A DNA stretch of 64,000 nt from Symbiodinium natans (Eukaryota; Sar; Dinophyceae; Suessiales; Symbiodiniaceae), in the NCBI GenBank assembly GCA_905221605.1, contig CAJNDS010002200.1:480287-544286 (forward strand). The letters run 5' to 3'. This document shows positions 10,731 to 22,700 of this stretch, piece by piece. Both the position numbers and the translations under genes were made by a program. Within the stretch, counting starts at the first letter, position 1. Every line of letters starts with the position of its first letter. The notes under the pieces were generated by a model. The model was not told the DNA's origin and searched no databases. It worked only from the letters and a program-made list of their open reading frames with translations.

Positions 10731-11152
10731 CTGGGGCGCAGGGCTCAGGGTTTAGGGTTTAGGGCTTAGGGTTTAGGGCTTAGGGTTTACCAAAAGCCAT
10801 ACTACAAAGGGTTTATGGGTACCTAATTCCAGAATAGTACTACAGATGGACCCTCTGGGTCTAGGGTTTAGGGTCGCAGGCAGTAGGGCTTGCTTCAAGA
10901 ACCCATGACGACAGAAAGGGCGTTTGTGACAAACAAGGTCTTCGGGTTCTCCAATTCTCGTTTAGGCTTCAGGGCTTAGGGGTCTTTAGGGTGTAGGGGG
11001 TCGCGTTTAGTGTTCGAGCTCCGGTTCAGGCTTTAGGGGCTGTTGGAGGGTTTCGGGGTTCCTTGGGTTTAGATTTGGGGTTTCGGGGTTTAGATTTAGG
11101 GCTGCTGGAGGGTTTCTACATGAATGATGACTGTTTGTTGCTTTCCACGTGG

Positions 11153-11272
11153 GGTCCATGTACCTAAATGATATATACTTGGGCTTCAAAGGGGTTCCCA
11201 TATAGTGGATTTAGAGTTCAAGTATATAAAACCCTAAACCCTAAACCCTAAACCATAGGTACATGGACTCTC
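11153..11272. mobile_element. Family C element containing a CCCTAAA block
   Basis: GGGTCCATGTACC at one end, GGTACATGGACTC at the other; about three CCCTAAA units (11229-11252) lie inside the right arm. Confidence 0.7.
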
Positions 11273-11278
11273 AGGTTC

Positions 11279-11346
11279 CGAGGAATCGAATAAGCAAAAG
11301 TTCGACATCAATGGACTCTGCACCCACAACTTCAACACATGGGCAG
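11279..11346 (-). CDS. Exon candidate, frame uncertain
   Basis: Two frames are open after AGTCAG|. One reads HVLKLWVQSPLMSNF and agrees in phase with the upstream exon at 11750-11798; the other reads VEVVGAESIDVELLLIRF. No GT donor was found. Confidence 0.35.
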
Positions 11347-11749
11347 CTGACTAAATCGGGCTTAAGGTTTCGGGTTTGGGGTTTGTCTAAACCCCAAGCC
11401 CTAAAGCCTGAAGCCTTAGACTAGGGCCCTGTTTACGAGACCTCTTAAACGGCCGCCGTATTCTCATGCCCCTAACACTGAATTCAATTGGGTTAGGCCT
11501 CCATATAGCAAAAGGCTTCTTCAGGCCTAATCAAATGCCTCGCCTCACCGAGCCCTGCCCTTCCGAAGCAAAAAGGCCACGCCCGAAAGCCCTGCGCGCT
11601 TCCGAAGCGTTTCGTCCGTGGTCTCACCCTAGCAGCACGTCATCGCTGATGTCCGACTCGGCTGGTCGTCGCCAGCAACAACGTAAGTCCCCGTTGCCAG
11701 GCTTTGCACGTACACATCTTGGTGCACCCGTGCTCTAGGATCTTGTGAC

Positions 11750-11798
11750 CGTCCCGCTTGGCCGCTGCCACTTGGTCTCGAGCAACGGCCAGCAACCC
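11750..11798 (-). CDS. Exon candidate
   Basis: GLLAVARDQVAAAKRD between GAGCAG| and |GTCACA. Its phase matches the exon before it (12739-12788). It sits in a 540-bp block nearly free of telomere repeats (11420-11960) where a plus-strand frame with a GTAAGT donor also exists. Confidence 0.45.
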
Positions 11799-12738
11799 CT
11801 GCTCCCGGTGTTGGGGAGATAGTCGTACAGCAGGACCCCAGGGGCTACCACCAGGCCCAGGGCCAATGTTCTGGTCTGCTTGGACGATCAATTTTCTGGT
11901 CTGCTTGGACAGTGCAGCCTGCCTACTGGCCACTTCAGATGAGAAAACATGGGGTGGGTTTAAACCTTAGAGCCTCAACCCCTCCAGGTAATTGTAAACG
12001 AGCGCTTGATAAAAGACGACCCCCCCCAAAAAAAAAGAAAAGAGAGAGAGAGAGAGAGAGATGAAACAATCCACCTTTGAAAAACCTGAACCGCGGTTTA
12101 GGGTTTATAGGGATTAATGTTTGCACTTTAACCTTAGTTGTCCAGTAACCTCGGGAACTCAAGGTGAACCTTTTGAAATTTTATGGGGATTAGAGTACCC
12201 CAAAAAGGTTAAAGGTTACCTACTCCCCTATACCCTAAACCCTAAACGCTAAACCCTGAACCCTGAGCCCTCAACCCCAAGCCGAACCCATGGCCCCCCT
12301 GAAAACCAGGCCAGGCGGCCTTCGGCATCTTCTGCCCTGGCGCTTGTTTGGTTTTTGTTGGGGGTTTTGGGTTTGGGGTTTAGGGTTTAGGTTTAGGGCT
12401 TAGGGCTTAGGGTTCGCACGCTTAGGGATTAGCAGCGTCCGGGCTTGTGGCGGTTTGGCGGTTTGGGGTGAGTCTTTTTTGCAGGTGGTTCAGGCTGTAG
12501 GTGAGGGTTTAGGTTTTTTCGGCTTAGGGCTAGGGGAACTTGACGCACCCCCCCAGAAAAAACAAAATGTAATAATGATAGTAATGATAGTAATAAATCA
12601 TGAACTCCATCTGGGAGCGGCATAGGGCTTATAAAGCTCAGGATCTACAGGTATTCAGGGCTAGGACGCAGAGCTCACAGCAGCTACGCCCTGAACCCTA
12701 AATCCCCAACCCCTGAACCCCAACTTTCGGACCTCAAC

Positions 12739-12788
12739 CTGATAGTTCACAGGATCTTCACCACCGATAGCTTTCGCCACTGCCCAGA
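12739..12788 (-). CDS. Exon candidate
   Basis: WAVAKAIGGEDPVNYQ between TGTTCAG| and |GTTGAG. Ends in phase 0. Confidence 0.5.
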
Positions 12789-12829
12789 CTGAACATTCTT
12801 GGGCTTGGGTTCGGGGTTTAGGGTTTATG

Positions 12830-12954
12830 CTTGGAGGTTCATGGCACTTATCAACCTATAACCCACTTATCAGCCCCTTAGGTGCCCTCACATGGTTAAC
12901 AGTACAGCTATAAGTACAGTGATGATTGGTAAATAAGTACCATGAACCTCCAAG
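12830..12954. mobile_element. Inverted-repeat element, family A
   Basis: About 125 bp, with both 20-base ends well preserved; close to a minimal intact copy. Confidence 0.8.
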
Positions 12955-13539
12955 TATAGCGTTTATAGCGTTTAAGAAGTTTAGGCTTTAGGCTTTGGGG
13001 TTGAGCTCAGGCTTGCCGTAGGGTCTCGGGCTTAGGGTGGATTCCGTATACAGGAACTGTATAAGTTCTGCTTGAAGGTGCAGGGTTGAATGTTCCATTT
13101 AGGGTTCGAGAACAGGGTTGTAGGACTGAGGGGTCCTTCTATGGGTCCCTCCAACCGCCACTTCACCAAAGCCACCCCCCAAACCTCCAAAGCTCCAGCG
13201 CTGGTCACATGGCCCCCCAGCCACCCCACCCTCTGAACACGAAGCCTCAAAACTGCCGAGCAGACAAACCAATGCGCGTGTAGTACAAAACTTAGTGATG
13301 GTCATGTAGAGGTTTAGGGCTACCCTAAACCCTAAACCCTAAACCCTAAAACCCTAAAATCCTCAACCCTAAAACCCTAATACCCTAACCCTAAACACCC
13401 TAAATCCTAGAAACCCTAACCCTAAACACCCTAAACTCCCAAAACCCTCATAGGGTTTGGGGTTTAGGATTTAGGGTTTAGGGTTTGGGGTTTAGGGTTT
13501 GGGGTTTAGAGTTTCTGGGACAAACTCGCAAGGAGGCAC

Positions 13540-13598
13540 CAGCGTCCCAGCCGGCTCGCCGGGAGCCACGGTTTGCCATGGAGCCGTCCGACCGTGGC
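13540..13598 (-). CDS. Exon candidate with duplicated acceptor region
   Basis: Acceptor CCCTCAAG|GCC, donor |GTGCCT. Two frames are open, one giving VGRLHGKPWLPASRLG. A diverged copy of its first bases and acceptor lies across a telomere array at 13755-13790. Confidence 0.45.
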
Positions 13599-13635
13599 CT
13601 TGAGGGAAGAAGCTTTGGGTTAACGATTTTGTGGT

Positions 13636-13752
13636 TAGGGTTTAGGGTTTAGGGTTTAGGGTTTAGGGTTTAGGGTTTAGGGTTTAGGGTTTAGGGTTTA
13701 GGGTTTGGGGTTTAGGGTTTAGGGTTTAGGGTTTAGGGTTTAGGGTTTAGGG
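13636..13752 (+). repeat. TTTAGGG array between duplicated exon edge
   Basis: About sixteen TTTAGGG units with one TTTGGGG. It lies between two diverged copies of the same sequence of about 36 bp (13584-13620 and 13755-13790). Confidence 0.9.
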
Positions 13753-14145
13753 GGCCATCCGACCGGGGCCTTGAAGGAAGAAGCTTCGGGTTCTTGTGTT
13801 TGGGGCTTAGGTTGCCTCATAAGTTTTCCCACGGCGATTGTAGGGTCTATCTATAAAACCCGGTAGGGTTCTGGGGCAAACCTACAAAGCAGTCGGTTCC
13901 AACCCTCAAACCCTACAACCCTCAAACCCCAAACTAGCCCTACAATCCTCAGACCGTAAACCCTAAACCAGCCCTACAACCCTCAGACCCTAAACCCTGC
14001 AACCCTCAAACCCTGAACCCTACGACCCTCAAACCCTCAACCCTGCAGCCCTTAAACCCTAAACCCCAAGCCCTAAACCCTAAACCCTAAATCCTAAACC
14101 CCAAACCCCAAACCTTACACCCTAAGCCCTAGTCATCTGGGTCAC

Positions 14146-14185
14146 ATGTGGAGAAGGAATTCGCCACTCTGGATGATGATGAGGC
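14146..14185 (-). CDS. Channel exon: cyclic-nucleotide-binding fold, beta-roll part
   Basis: LIIIQSGEFLLH matches the usual 'YfI-sGe' strand-turn of cNMP-binding domains. Acceptor CGGAAG|GC, donor CAT|GTGACC. Phase agrees with the upstream exon at 15057-15144. Confidence 0.55.
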
Positions 14186-17100
14186 CTTCCGAAGTTGAGT
14201 CCCGTCTAGAAGTCAGCCGTGTTAGGGTTTAGGGGTAAATGCTAGGGTTTGGAGTTTAGGGTTTAGGGTTTAGGGTTTAGGGTTTAGGGTTTAGGGTTTA
14301 GGGTGTAGGGATTTGGGTTTTGTGGCGTTTGTAGGGTTTAGGGGGTTTATACGGTTTGCAAGACTTATGGGTTGTTAGGGACTTTGTGGCTTTGGGTTTT
14401 CGGAGCTTTTGGGGCTAAGGGTCTATAATGGGGTCTGTATAGTGTTTAGGATATGGTGTGGGGTCAACCTGGCGTGGAACTATACTTGCCTAATTTCAGT
14501 TGCCACAAGCATAAAGCCACATTACTTGCGGTGTTTCCATATGGCGGTAGCTTAGGGCAGAATTCTTGAACAGCCGCCCACAATATGGCGCCGCCCCTTA
14601 TCTTCAACAGAAGTCTACTCTTACCAGTAAGCTGGGAGTCGCTTATATGGGTACTAAGAGAACCAACCACCCAAGAAAGGGAAATAGGATACTTGATACT
14701 ACTGGTTCTAGTTAGGAATGTGTCTGACTCAGAGCTGGGTCTTCAAGAATCCATGCGAGCCTGTACCCTGACGAAGTTTAGGGGTTTATGGCATAGGGTT
14801 CGGACCACTCGTGTACCCCGGCAAGCAGATAGAGCCTAAATCCCAAAACATAAACCTCAGTCCTTGGCTGCACTCAAAAGGGTAGCTACAAATTAAATTT
14901 TGGCTGCCTTATTAAGAAACCCAATAAACCCAAAAAGGCTAAAGATCTAAAGTTAAAGTAAAGCACCACAAAGAGTCCACCATTCACATGGCAAGCCCTG
15001 CTGCCCCTTTGTCTCTATGGGATTAGGGTAGGCCAACCTTCACTAGCGCTCAATGCCCCGCTTCGCTGCAAACTGGCCTTCGGCTTTCTTGCCATGTGCG
15101 AAGACGTCCTCCCAAAGGGGCATGTGGGTTGCATTTTGGTCTCCCTGAGTAAGGGCTTAGTAGGGTGTTTAAGGTTCATAAGAGGCTACAGCTCATTTCG
15201 GTGCCAATCTTAGCTTCGGGGCTTACGGTTTAGGGGTTAGGGTTTCGGGCTTCGGGCTTGGGTGTTGAAATCTCAGGCTCCATGTTGCGCTAAGAACGCA
15301 AGAAGGGGCCCTAGTTTAAGGAATTCACTCATACCCCATAAAGCAGGGAATCAAGTTTTTCGGGGCTTCAAGATGCTCCTTGCTTGTTGGGTCTCAAGGG
15401 TTTTGGGTTTAGGGTCTACGCCCTAGACCGTTAGGGTTGAGAGTCTGCGGGGCTCCAAGCCCTAAGAGCCAATCGAATTCGATGGGTTCGATGCCGCCAC
15501 CAACCCCAGCTGCCCCCCTTGCCAAGCATAAGGCTCAAATAACAACTTTGCCCATATTGAAGTAAGGGTCTCTGGTTTATGGCCACAATATTTACGGGAT
15601 TCTCAGCTGGGGAATGGGAGGGTGGGCAACCCACCCAACTTCTGCTACTTAAACCCTGAACCCTAAACCAAACCCCAAACCCCAAACCCTAAACCCTAAA
15701 CCCACACCCCAAACCCTAAGCCACCCTTAACCGTTAATTTTTCTTGAATTTGATTCAGTCCTCTCCCTGGACGAAATTGACCGTTCGGAAGGCCGTGGCC
15801 AAAGGACCGGCAATGCCGATGCGATCCTTTTGTTCGGGGTTTAGGGTTTAGGGTTTAGGGGTTTGAGGTTTGGGGTTTGCGGTTTCTGGTGAGCGTCCCC
15901 ATTTCCCAATGAGTTTAGGGTTTCGGACCTGCGGCTTAGGCCTTCTCGCACACGCGCGTGTTGGGGTTGCAATATCTTGGGTTTGGGGACTAGGCTCGAT
16001 GTCTGACTCGGTTCTATGCGCGAGAAATTCTTGGCGGCTGAACGACTATGACCCTCAGTCGCAGTTCCTTCGTTTGGGGTGCCGTTTCTTTGTGGCTAGA
16101 AACTGTAATAAGAGGGAGTTTTCAAGGTGAAACGATGTTGAAGGCTTCCGGGTTCAGGGCTTTAGGGATTGAAGGTTTTAGGGTTTAGGGTTTAGGGCTA
16201 GGGTTTACGGCTAGGGTTTAGGGCTTGAGCCCCTCAGTTTCGAAACCCGAATTCCCGAAAAAGGCCCGAGCGGCATTCATCAGCATCTTGAAGAGGCCAT
16301 GGACGGAGAGCTTGTCTCGGATCTTGACCTTGGGGTTTAGGGTCTAGGGTAGAGGGTTTAGGGTTTCGGTTTTATAGGGTTACCAGGGCCCAGGGGACAA
16401 CGCAGGAGCCTTAGCTGCAAGGTGTAGGTTTTAGGGTTTGGGGTTTTGAGTATAGGGCGGACCCTTAATGTTGTACCCTGAGGTTTTGGGGCCCCTTTTT
16501 ACGGATCATATATGGGCCATATTAGGAATATATTCAAGGGGTACCTTTAGGGATACAACCTTAGGGGTACGTAAACCCTAAACCCCAAACCCTAAACCCT
16601 GGATGAAACTTGAGATCTCAGGCAAAGGTTGAGGGCATAGCGGTTGGGGTCGGAGGCCAGGAATAAAACTTCCAATTTCAGGGCTTTTCAGTCTTCTGGC
16701 TGGTTCCTAGTAGGGAATAAGGGAATGAGGGCCCTAGTATACATCCTTTAAGGTATTATATAGGGTCCTCATTCCCTCATGCCTTTCCCTCCCCCTCACC
16801 CCCCCTCCCCCCCCCCCCTCCCCCCCCCCCCCCCACCTCCCCCCCCGGCCCCCCTCCCCCCCCAAACAAAAAAACAAAAGAAGCTGCCCAAACCCCAAAC
16901 TAAACCCAAAACCCAAAACCCGTCAATCCCTGAACCCTAAACCCTTCCATGCTTAAACCCTAGAAACCCTTCAATCCTTCGGGTCAACAGGGGATGCTCA
17001 GCTCCTCGCCTTACTATTAGTCCCCTATCTAACCCCATATAAAGCCCCTTCATATACTTTATATACCTAAGTAGCCCCCAAAAAAACCCAAAAAAAAAAA

Positions 17101-18146
17101 CCTAAACCCTAAACCCTCAACCCTAAACTCTCACCCCTTTCGTCCCTTGAGATCAAGAGGCGATGTGGAGCTCCTCCAGAAGCGTGGAGGGGAGGAACTT
17201 CAGCGCGATGGGCCTTGAGAGGGAGTTTTTGGGAAAAACTCAAGGGTTTTGGGTTTAGGGTTTAGGGTTTAGGGTTTAGGAAACCCAGAGCCGGCAACCC
17301 TACGTGGGTCTATCGTAGGGTTTAGGGTTTAGGGTTTGGGGTTTAGGGTTTAGGGTTTAGGGTTTGGGGTTTGGGTTTGGGGTTTGGGGTTTAGGGTTTA
17401 GGGCCCCAGCCTATAGCATACAGGCCCATGGACCCTTAGGGCAGTGGAGGTTCACGGGTAGTTGTATAAGTAGGGCTATAACCATGGAAACCATGTGCGC
17501 AGTTGTGCATATATATATATATATATACATAAGCATGCGTAAGGTAGCTATACTCTAGATGTACTTCCCCATGAACCTCCCGGTAAACCCAAAGCATCCG
17601 GTTGGAATTTGGCGCTTGCATTGTTACGGATCTAGGACTTTTGCTTCGTGTTGTGTTTGGGTCCAGGGTTGAGGGTGTAGGGTTGAAAGTGCGGGGTCTG
17701 GGGTTTGTAGGGGTTAGGGTGTGAATGTTGCGCTTGGGTCTATATGAACCATACACCCCAAACCCTAAACCCTAAACCCTAAACCCTAGCCCTAAACCCT
17801 AAACCCTAAACCCTAAACCCTAGAGGTGCCCTTCTTAATGCACTTCAGGGGCATAGGCAGGGGACCCGAACTTCCACTGTGCTGCCCAGTCCCGAAGAAA
17901 CACGAAGCTCTTTACATGACAAAAAAGTCCGTACGGACAAAGTACACTACTTAACTATATTCAAGGAAGTGAACATAATCATACACCTAGTACGGAATAT
18001 ATGTATATACACATATACAACATACATATATGAATCTGAATAAATAAATACATATACATATACATATACATTAATTAATTACTTAACTAACTAATTAACT
18101 AGCTAACTACTTAATGACTGAACACATAAATTAATTGATTAATATA

Positions 18147-18181
<35 letters not shown>

Positions 18182-19761
18182 GTATATATATATATACATA
18201 CATAGGTAGCCTGAACCCGAAGGTCTCGTCCAAGAGGCTGCTTTACATCCAGGGGCGAGTCTTTCGACTGCAACACGTCGTTCCTCGGAGGGCGTCGAAC
18301 AAAGGGGTCTCCTAGCCACCTCCGGAACAAAAAGGGGCTTAGGGTTTAGGGTTTAGGGTTTAGGGTTTGGGGCCAGTAGCACCCTGGCTCGGTGTGGTTT
18401 AGGGTCGGGCGATCCCCTAGAAACCTCCCTCGAGAAAAACGCCGTATTCCCGGACCGACAGTGCCCAAACCTCAATCCAAAGCACTCCGCCCCAAAACTT
18501 CGGTAGGGTATGAAGAAATTAGGGTGTAGGGTTTAGGGCTTAGGGTTCCTTTACCAATATCTGTCCCAGCAGAATCCTTGTAGGGATTGTAAAGCGAACC
18601 GATGATTTTTTGTTCCCTCTTCTCAGGGACCTAAACCCTAAACTCTCTACCCTGTTTCCCGGAATTTCCTAAGCCCTAGACCCTAAGCTCTCTACCTACT
18701 TCCCGGAAATCCCCTACTGGTCACTCGAAAAGTCAGCACTACTCCACTAGACTTAGGATGCCCCTTCTTGTCGCAGCCGCCTCTTCGGCTTTAGGGTTTC
18801 GGGGTACGATTATCGTGCCATTATAACTTCCCTAAACACCCTAAACCCTAAGCCTACGGTAAACTTCAGAGAAATGGAAGATGGCTTAAGGATGATTAGA
18901 GCTGGGCTTTCCTTTGGTAGACCTTCTGGGTTATGGGGGTAAGGATGTTCCAACTTCGTGGAGTTTACTGTAGACCCCTGGACCCTAAACCCTAAATCCT
19001 AAATCCCTACATCCTGAACTCTAAACCCAAAATGTTCGTTGGGTCTGCTTGGCCAAGGTTTGCCACAAAGGGCAGATGTTGGATGGGGGCTTGGAGTTTC
19101 CCTAAACCCTAAACCCTAAACGTGCAAACCAAGGCGCAGGGAGTCCAGCATACGGGTGGTGAGCCTCTCCGGGGCATTCGTCTTGAAAAGCCACCTCTCA
19201 AGGCAGCCGCAGCTCAGGGTTTAGGGTTTAGGGTTTAGGGTTTAGGGTTTAGGGTTTAGGGTTTAGGGTTTAGGGTTTAGGGTTTAGGGTTTAGGGTTTA
19301 GGGTTTAGGGTTTAGGGTTCTAAGTTCAACCAAAGGGCTTTGAGAATTATATATCCCAAGGGTAAGGTTTGTAGGGACTAGGGGTTAGAGTCAGAATTAA
19401 CACAAGGGTTCAGGGTTTAGGGTTTTGGGGTTGAGGGTTTAGGGTTAGAGAATTAACCAAGGGGTTTAGGGTTCAGAGAAAGACGCCAAAATTCTAGACC
19501 GAAAGCCATTCCTCAACCCCGAAATTCAACCAAATTAAACCAGGGCTTCGGGCTTCGGGCTCCCCAAGCCCTAAGCCCTAAGCCCTGAGCCCTACACCCT
19601 AAACCCCCTAAACCCCCTAAACCCTAAACCCTAAACCCTAAACCCCAAACCCCTTAAACCCCTTAAACCCCTAAGCAACTTCAGCGTGGGCCTCTGCAGA
19701 TCCCTTCGCACCGTGTCGCGCTCCTTGGCCTCTTGCAGCAGCTGGACGCGGACAGCAGGGC

Positions 19762-19798
<37 letters not shown>

Positions 19799-22700
19799 GG
19801 GGGGGGGGGGGTGTTTCGTTTTTTTTTTTTTTTTTTTTTTTCTGGTTTAAGGTTTGAATTTTGGGGTGTGGGGTCTAGGGATTGGGGTTTAGGATTTAGG
19901 GTTTAGGGTTTAGTTTAGCGTTTGGGGTTTAGAGTGCACAAAGGCCTTTCTCGAAGAACTATTCAATATACCCCCTTGGGCATATCCTTCATCGAATAAC
20001 ATCCTTGCGTATATTCTCCGTTTATAGGTTGAGGGGTATGGGTTGGGATGTTACCCCTTATACGAACAGTCCTTAACAGGGATTATAATGGAGGTACTAT
20101 AATCCCTGTTCAGCACCCTAAACCCTAAACCCTAAACCCTACACCCCAAACCCTAAAACATCCCAAGGTACGGGTTTGGGGGATATGTTGAACCATTCTC
20201 AGACTGTCGGATGCCTTGAGCCCCAAGCTTCGAACAGCCTTGTTGAGGCAGAGCTGAAGAAAAGCCGTCATTTCGTGGGTTTAGGTTAGGGTTAGGGTTC
20301 AGGGTTTAGGGTCTAGGGTTTCTATTACATAAGCACGCCATATATAAAGTGCCACAACCATCCTTCCAAAGCCTAGGCCCTCAACCATAACACATACACA
20401 CAGACAAAGCGATCCCTGAAGCCCCAAGCCCCCAGACCTTTTCAAAAAGCAAAAAGGCTGAGACAGGAAAAAGCGTGCATAACACTGAAGACGCACTAAT
20501 CCTCATCAACGCACAGAAGATCCTACTATCCTACACCCTAAACCCTAAACCCTGAAGCCCTCTTCCTTCCGAAGTAAAACCCAGCCTTGAACAAAAAGCC
20601 TTTCAGCCTCATCCTACTAATGAGGGTTTGGGTAGCCCTAAACCCTAAACCCTAAACCCTAAACCCTAAACCCTAAACCCCAAACCCTAAACCCTAAACC
20701 TTTAAACCCTAAACCCCCAAGCCTTCTCCGTGAGCAGGTTCAGCGTGCCGCTGATCTTCCCGATCTGCGCTCCCAAGAGCGGCCTGGGCTTAGAATTTAG
20801 GGTTTAGGGTTTAGGGTTTAGGGTTTAGGGTTTAGGGTTTAGGCTTTAGGGTTTAGGGTTTAGGGTTTAGGGTTTAGGGTTTAGGGATTAGGGTTTATAG
20901 GGTTTATAGGGTTTGTAGGGTTTGTAGGGTTTATAGGGTTTGTAGGGGTTTTTGGGTTTATAGGGTTTATAGGGTTCATGGGGTTTATGGGGTTTATGGG
21001 GTTTATGGGGTTTAGGGTTTCGGGTGTAGGGTTTAGGGCTTAGGGCTTGGGGCTTAGGGTTTAGGGGTTCGGGGGGTTAGTTTAGGGGTTTGGGGCTTTA
21101 GTTGGCCCCGCGTGGTTTAGGGGTAATAGGGCTAAGGCTGCCGGGGTTTAGTGCTTCCGACAGGCAGTCACCCAAAAACACTACAATCCCCAAACCTTAA
21201 AATCCCTAATGCCGACCGGAACCCTGGAAGCCGAAAATTCCCCAAGCCCGGATCCTTTCCGCGCCCCACCCTAAACCCTAAACCCTAAAACCCCGAAACC
21301 CTCAACTCCTCCCCCCGGCTACTGCCGCGGAAGAGGCAGGCAAGAGAGGATGATCACGATGATCACGGCCTGGCGGCGTGACTCGGTCATCCACAGCCTT
21401 TAGGGCCTTTAAACTTTATGATCTAGGGTTTAGGGTTCAACGGCCAAGAAGCAACATAATTTTTTTTGCGACGAGATGCTCTGTCAGACAAAAACCATCA
21501 CGAAGCACCGTTCTTTTACACAAAGACTGCCACTCCGTACGCTACCGCTGTAGAGCAGCATGCTGCCCACCTGCCGTCCTTAGAACGGAAGAGATCCAAA
21601 AACGTGGTGGCCGTGAGGTCTGCCGCCACTCCTCCTTGGGGCGTCCGCACATGATGGCGTTGTCTTGAGGCAATGTTGCCTAGGACGCAGATTGGCCTTT
21701 GCGCATGGCCAAAGCCTCCAAATCGGCTGGCTTGGGCTGGTGCCATTTGAAACGAGCCGTTGTGCACCCTCGCATAGAATGAGAGCCGGGTCATCCAAGA
21801 GGGATCGTGTACGCCAAATTTCGAAGGCCGAAGACGCCCGTCTTAAAGGATGTGCACCGCGGCTGAAAAGTTGGTGTTGTGTGCTAACCAACACGCGCCG
21901 TCCTGAAAGGCCTCGATTCTTCTGATGGATTTGAGCGGTAACTCTAACCACATTACGGGGGCCGTTTCCTTCCTTTAGCGTTTAGGGGTTTGGGTTTAGG
22001 GGCTTAGGGGTTTAGGGGTTTTAGGGGTTTAGGGGTCTAGGGGTTTAGGGGTTTAGGGGTTTAGGGGTTTCAGGGGTTTCAGGGGTTTCAGGGGTTTCAG
22101 GGGCTTCAGGGGCTTCAGGGGTTTCAGGGGTTCAGGGATTGCTTGCAGCAAAACCAAGGCCTGGGGCTCCGAGGAGGTTTAGAGGTTTGGGTTTTGGGTT
22201 TAGGGTTTAGGGTTTAGGGTTCAGGGTTTAGGGTTCAGGGCTTACGATGATTTAGGGGTTTAGGGTTTAGGAGGATTGAGGAGTTGGGTTCAGGGTTCAG
22301 GATGCTTTCAGGGGTGTAGGGTTTAGAAATTTAGCCCCTATAAACCCTATAAACCCCATAAACCCTATAAACCCTATAAACCCTGTAAAATAAGGGACCC
22401 TGCAACTACCCGTAGACTGAAGCCTGACCTATTTCCATGGCCAAGTGGCTTTGACCTTGGAAGCCCATTGTTGGTGGTAGTCACTTTAGAAAGGACCCCC
22501 CCAACCGAGAAAGGGCAAACGGGCACCGCTGGGCGACCAAAAAAGTCCATGGAAAAGACCCTAAACCCCACTCCCGAATCAGAATCCTAAACCCTAAACC
22601 CTAGACCCTACTTCCTAAACCCTAAACCATCAACCTATACGGGCTTTAGGGGGAAGCTTCGCCTGCTCGTACTCGTTCTGCGGCTGGTACCTTGGTGGCC

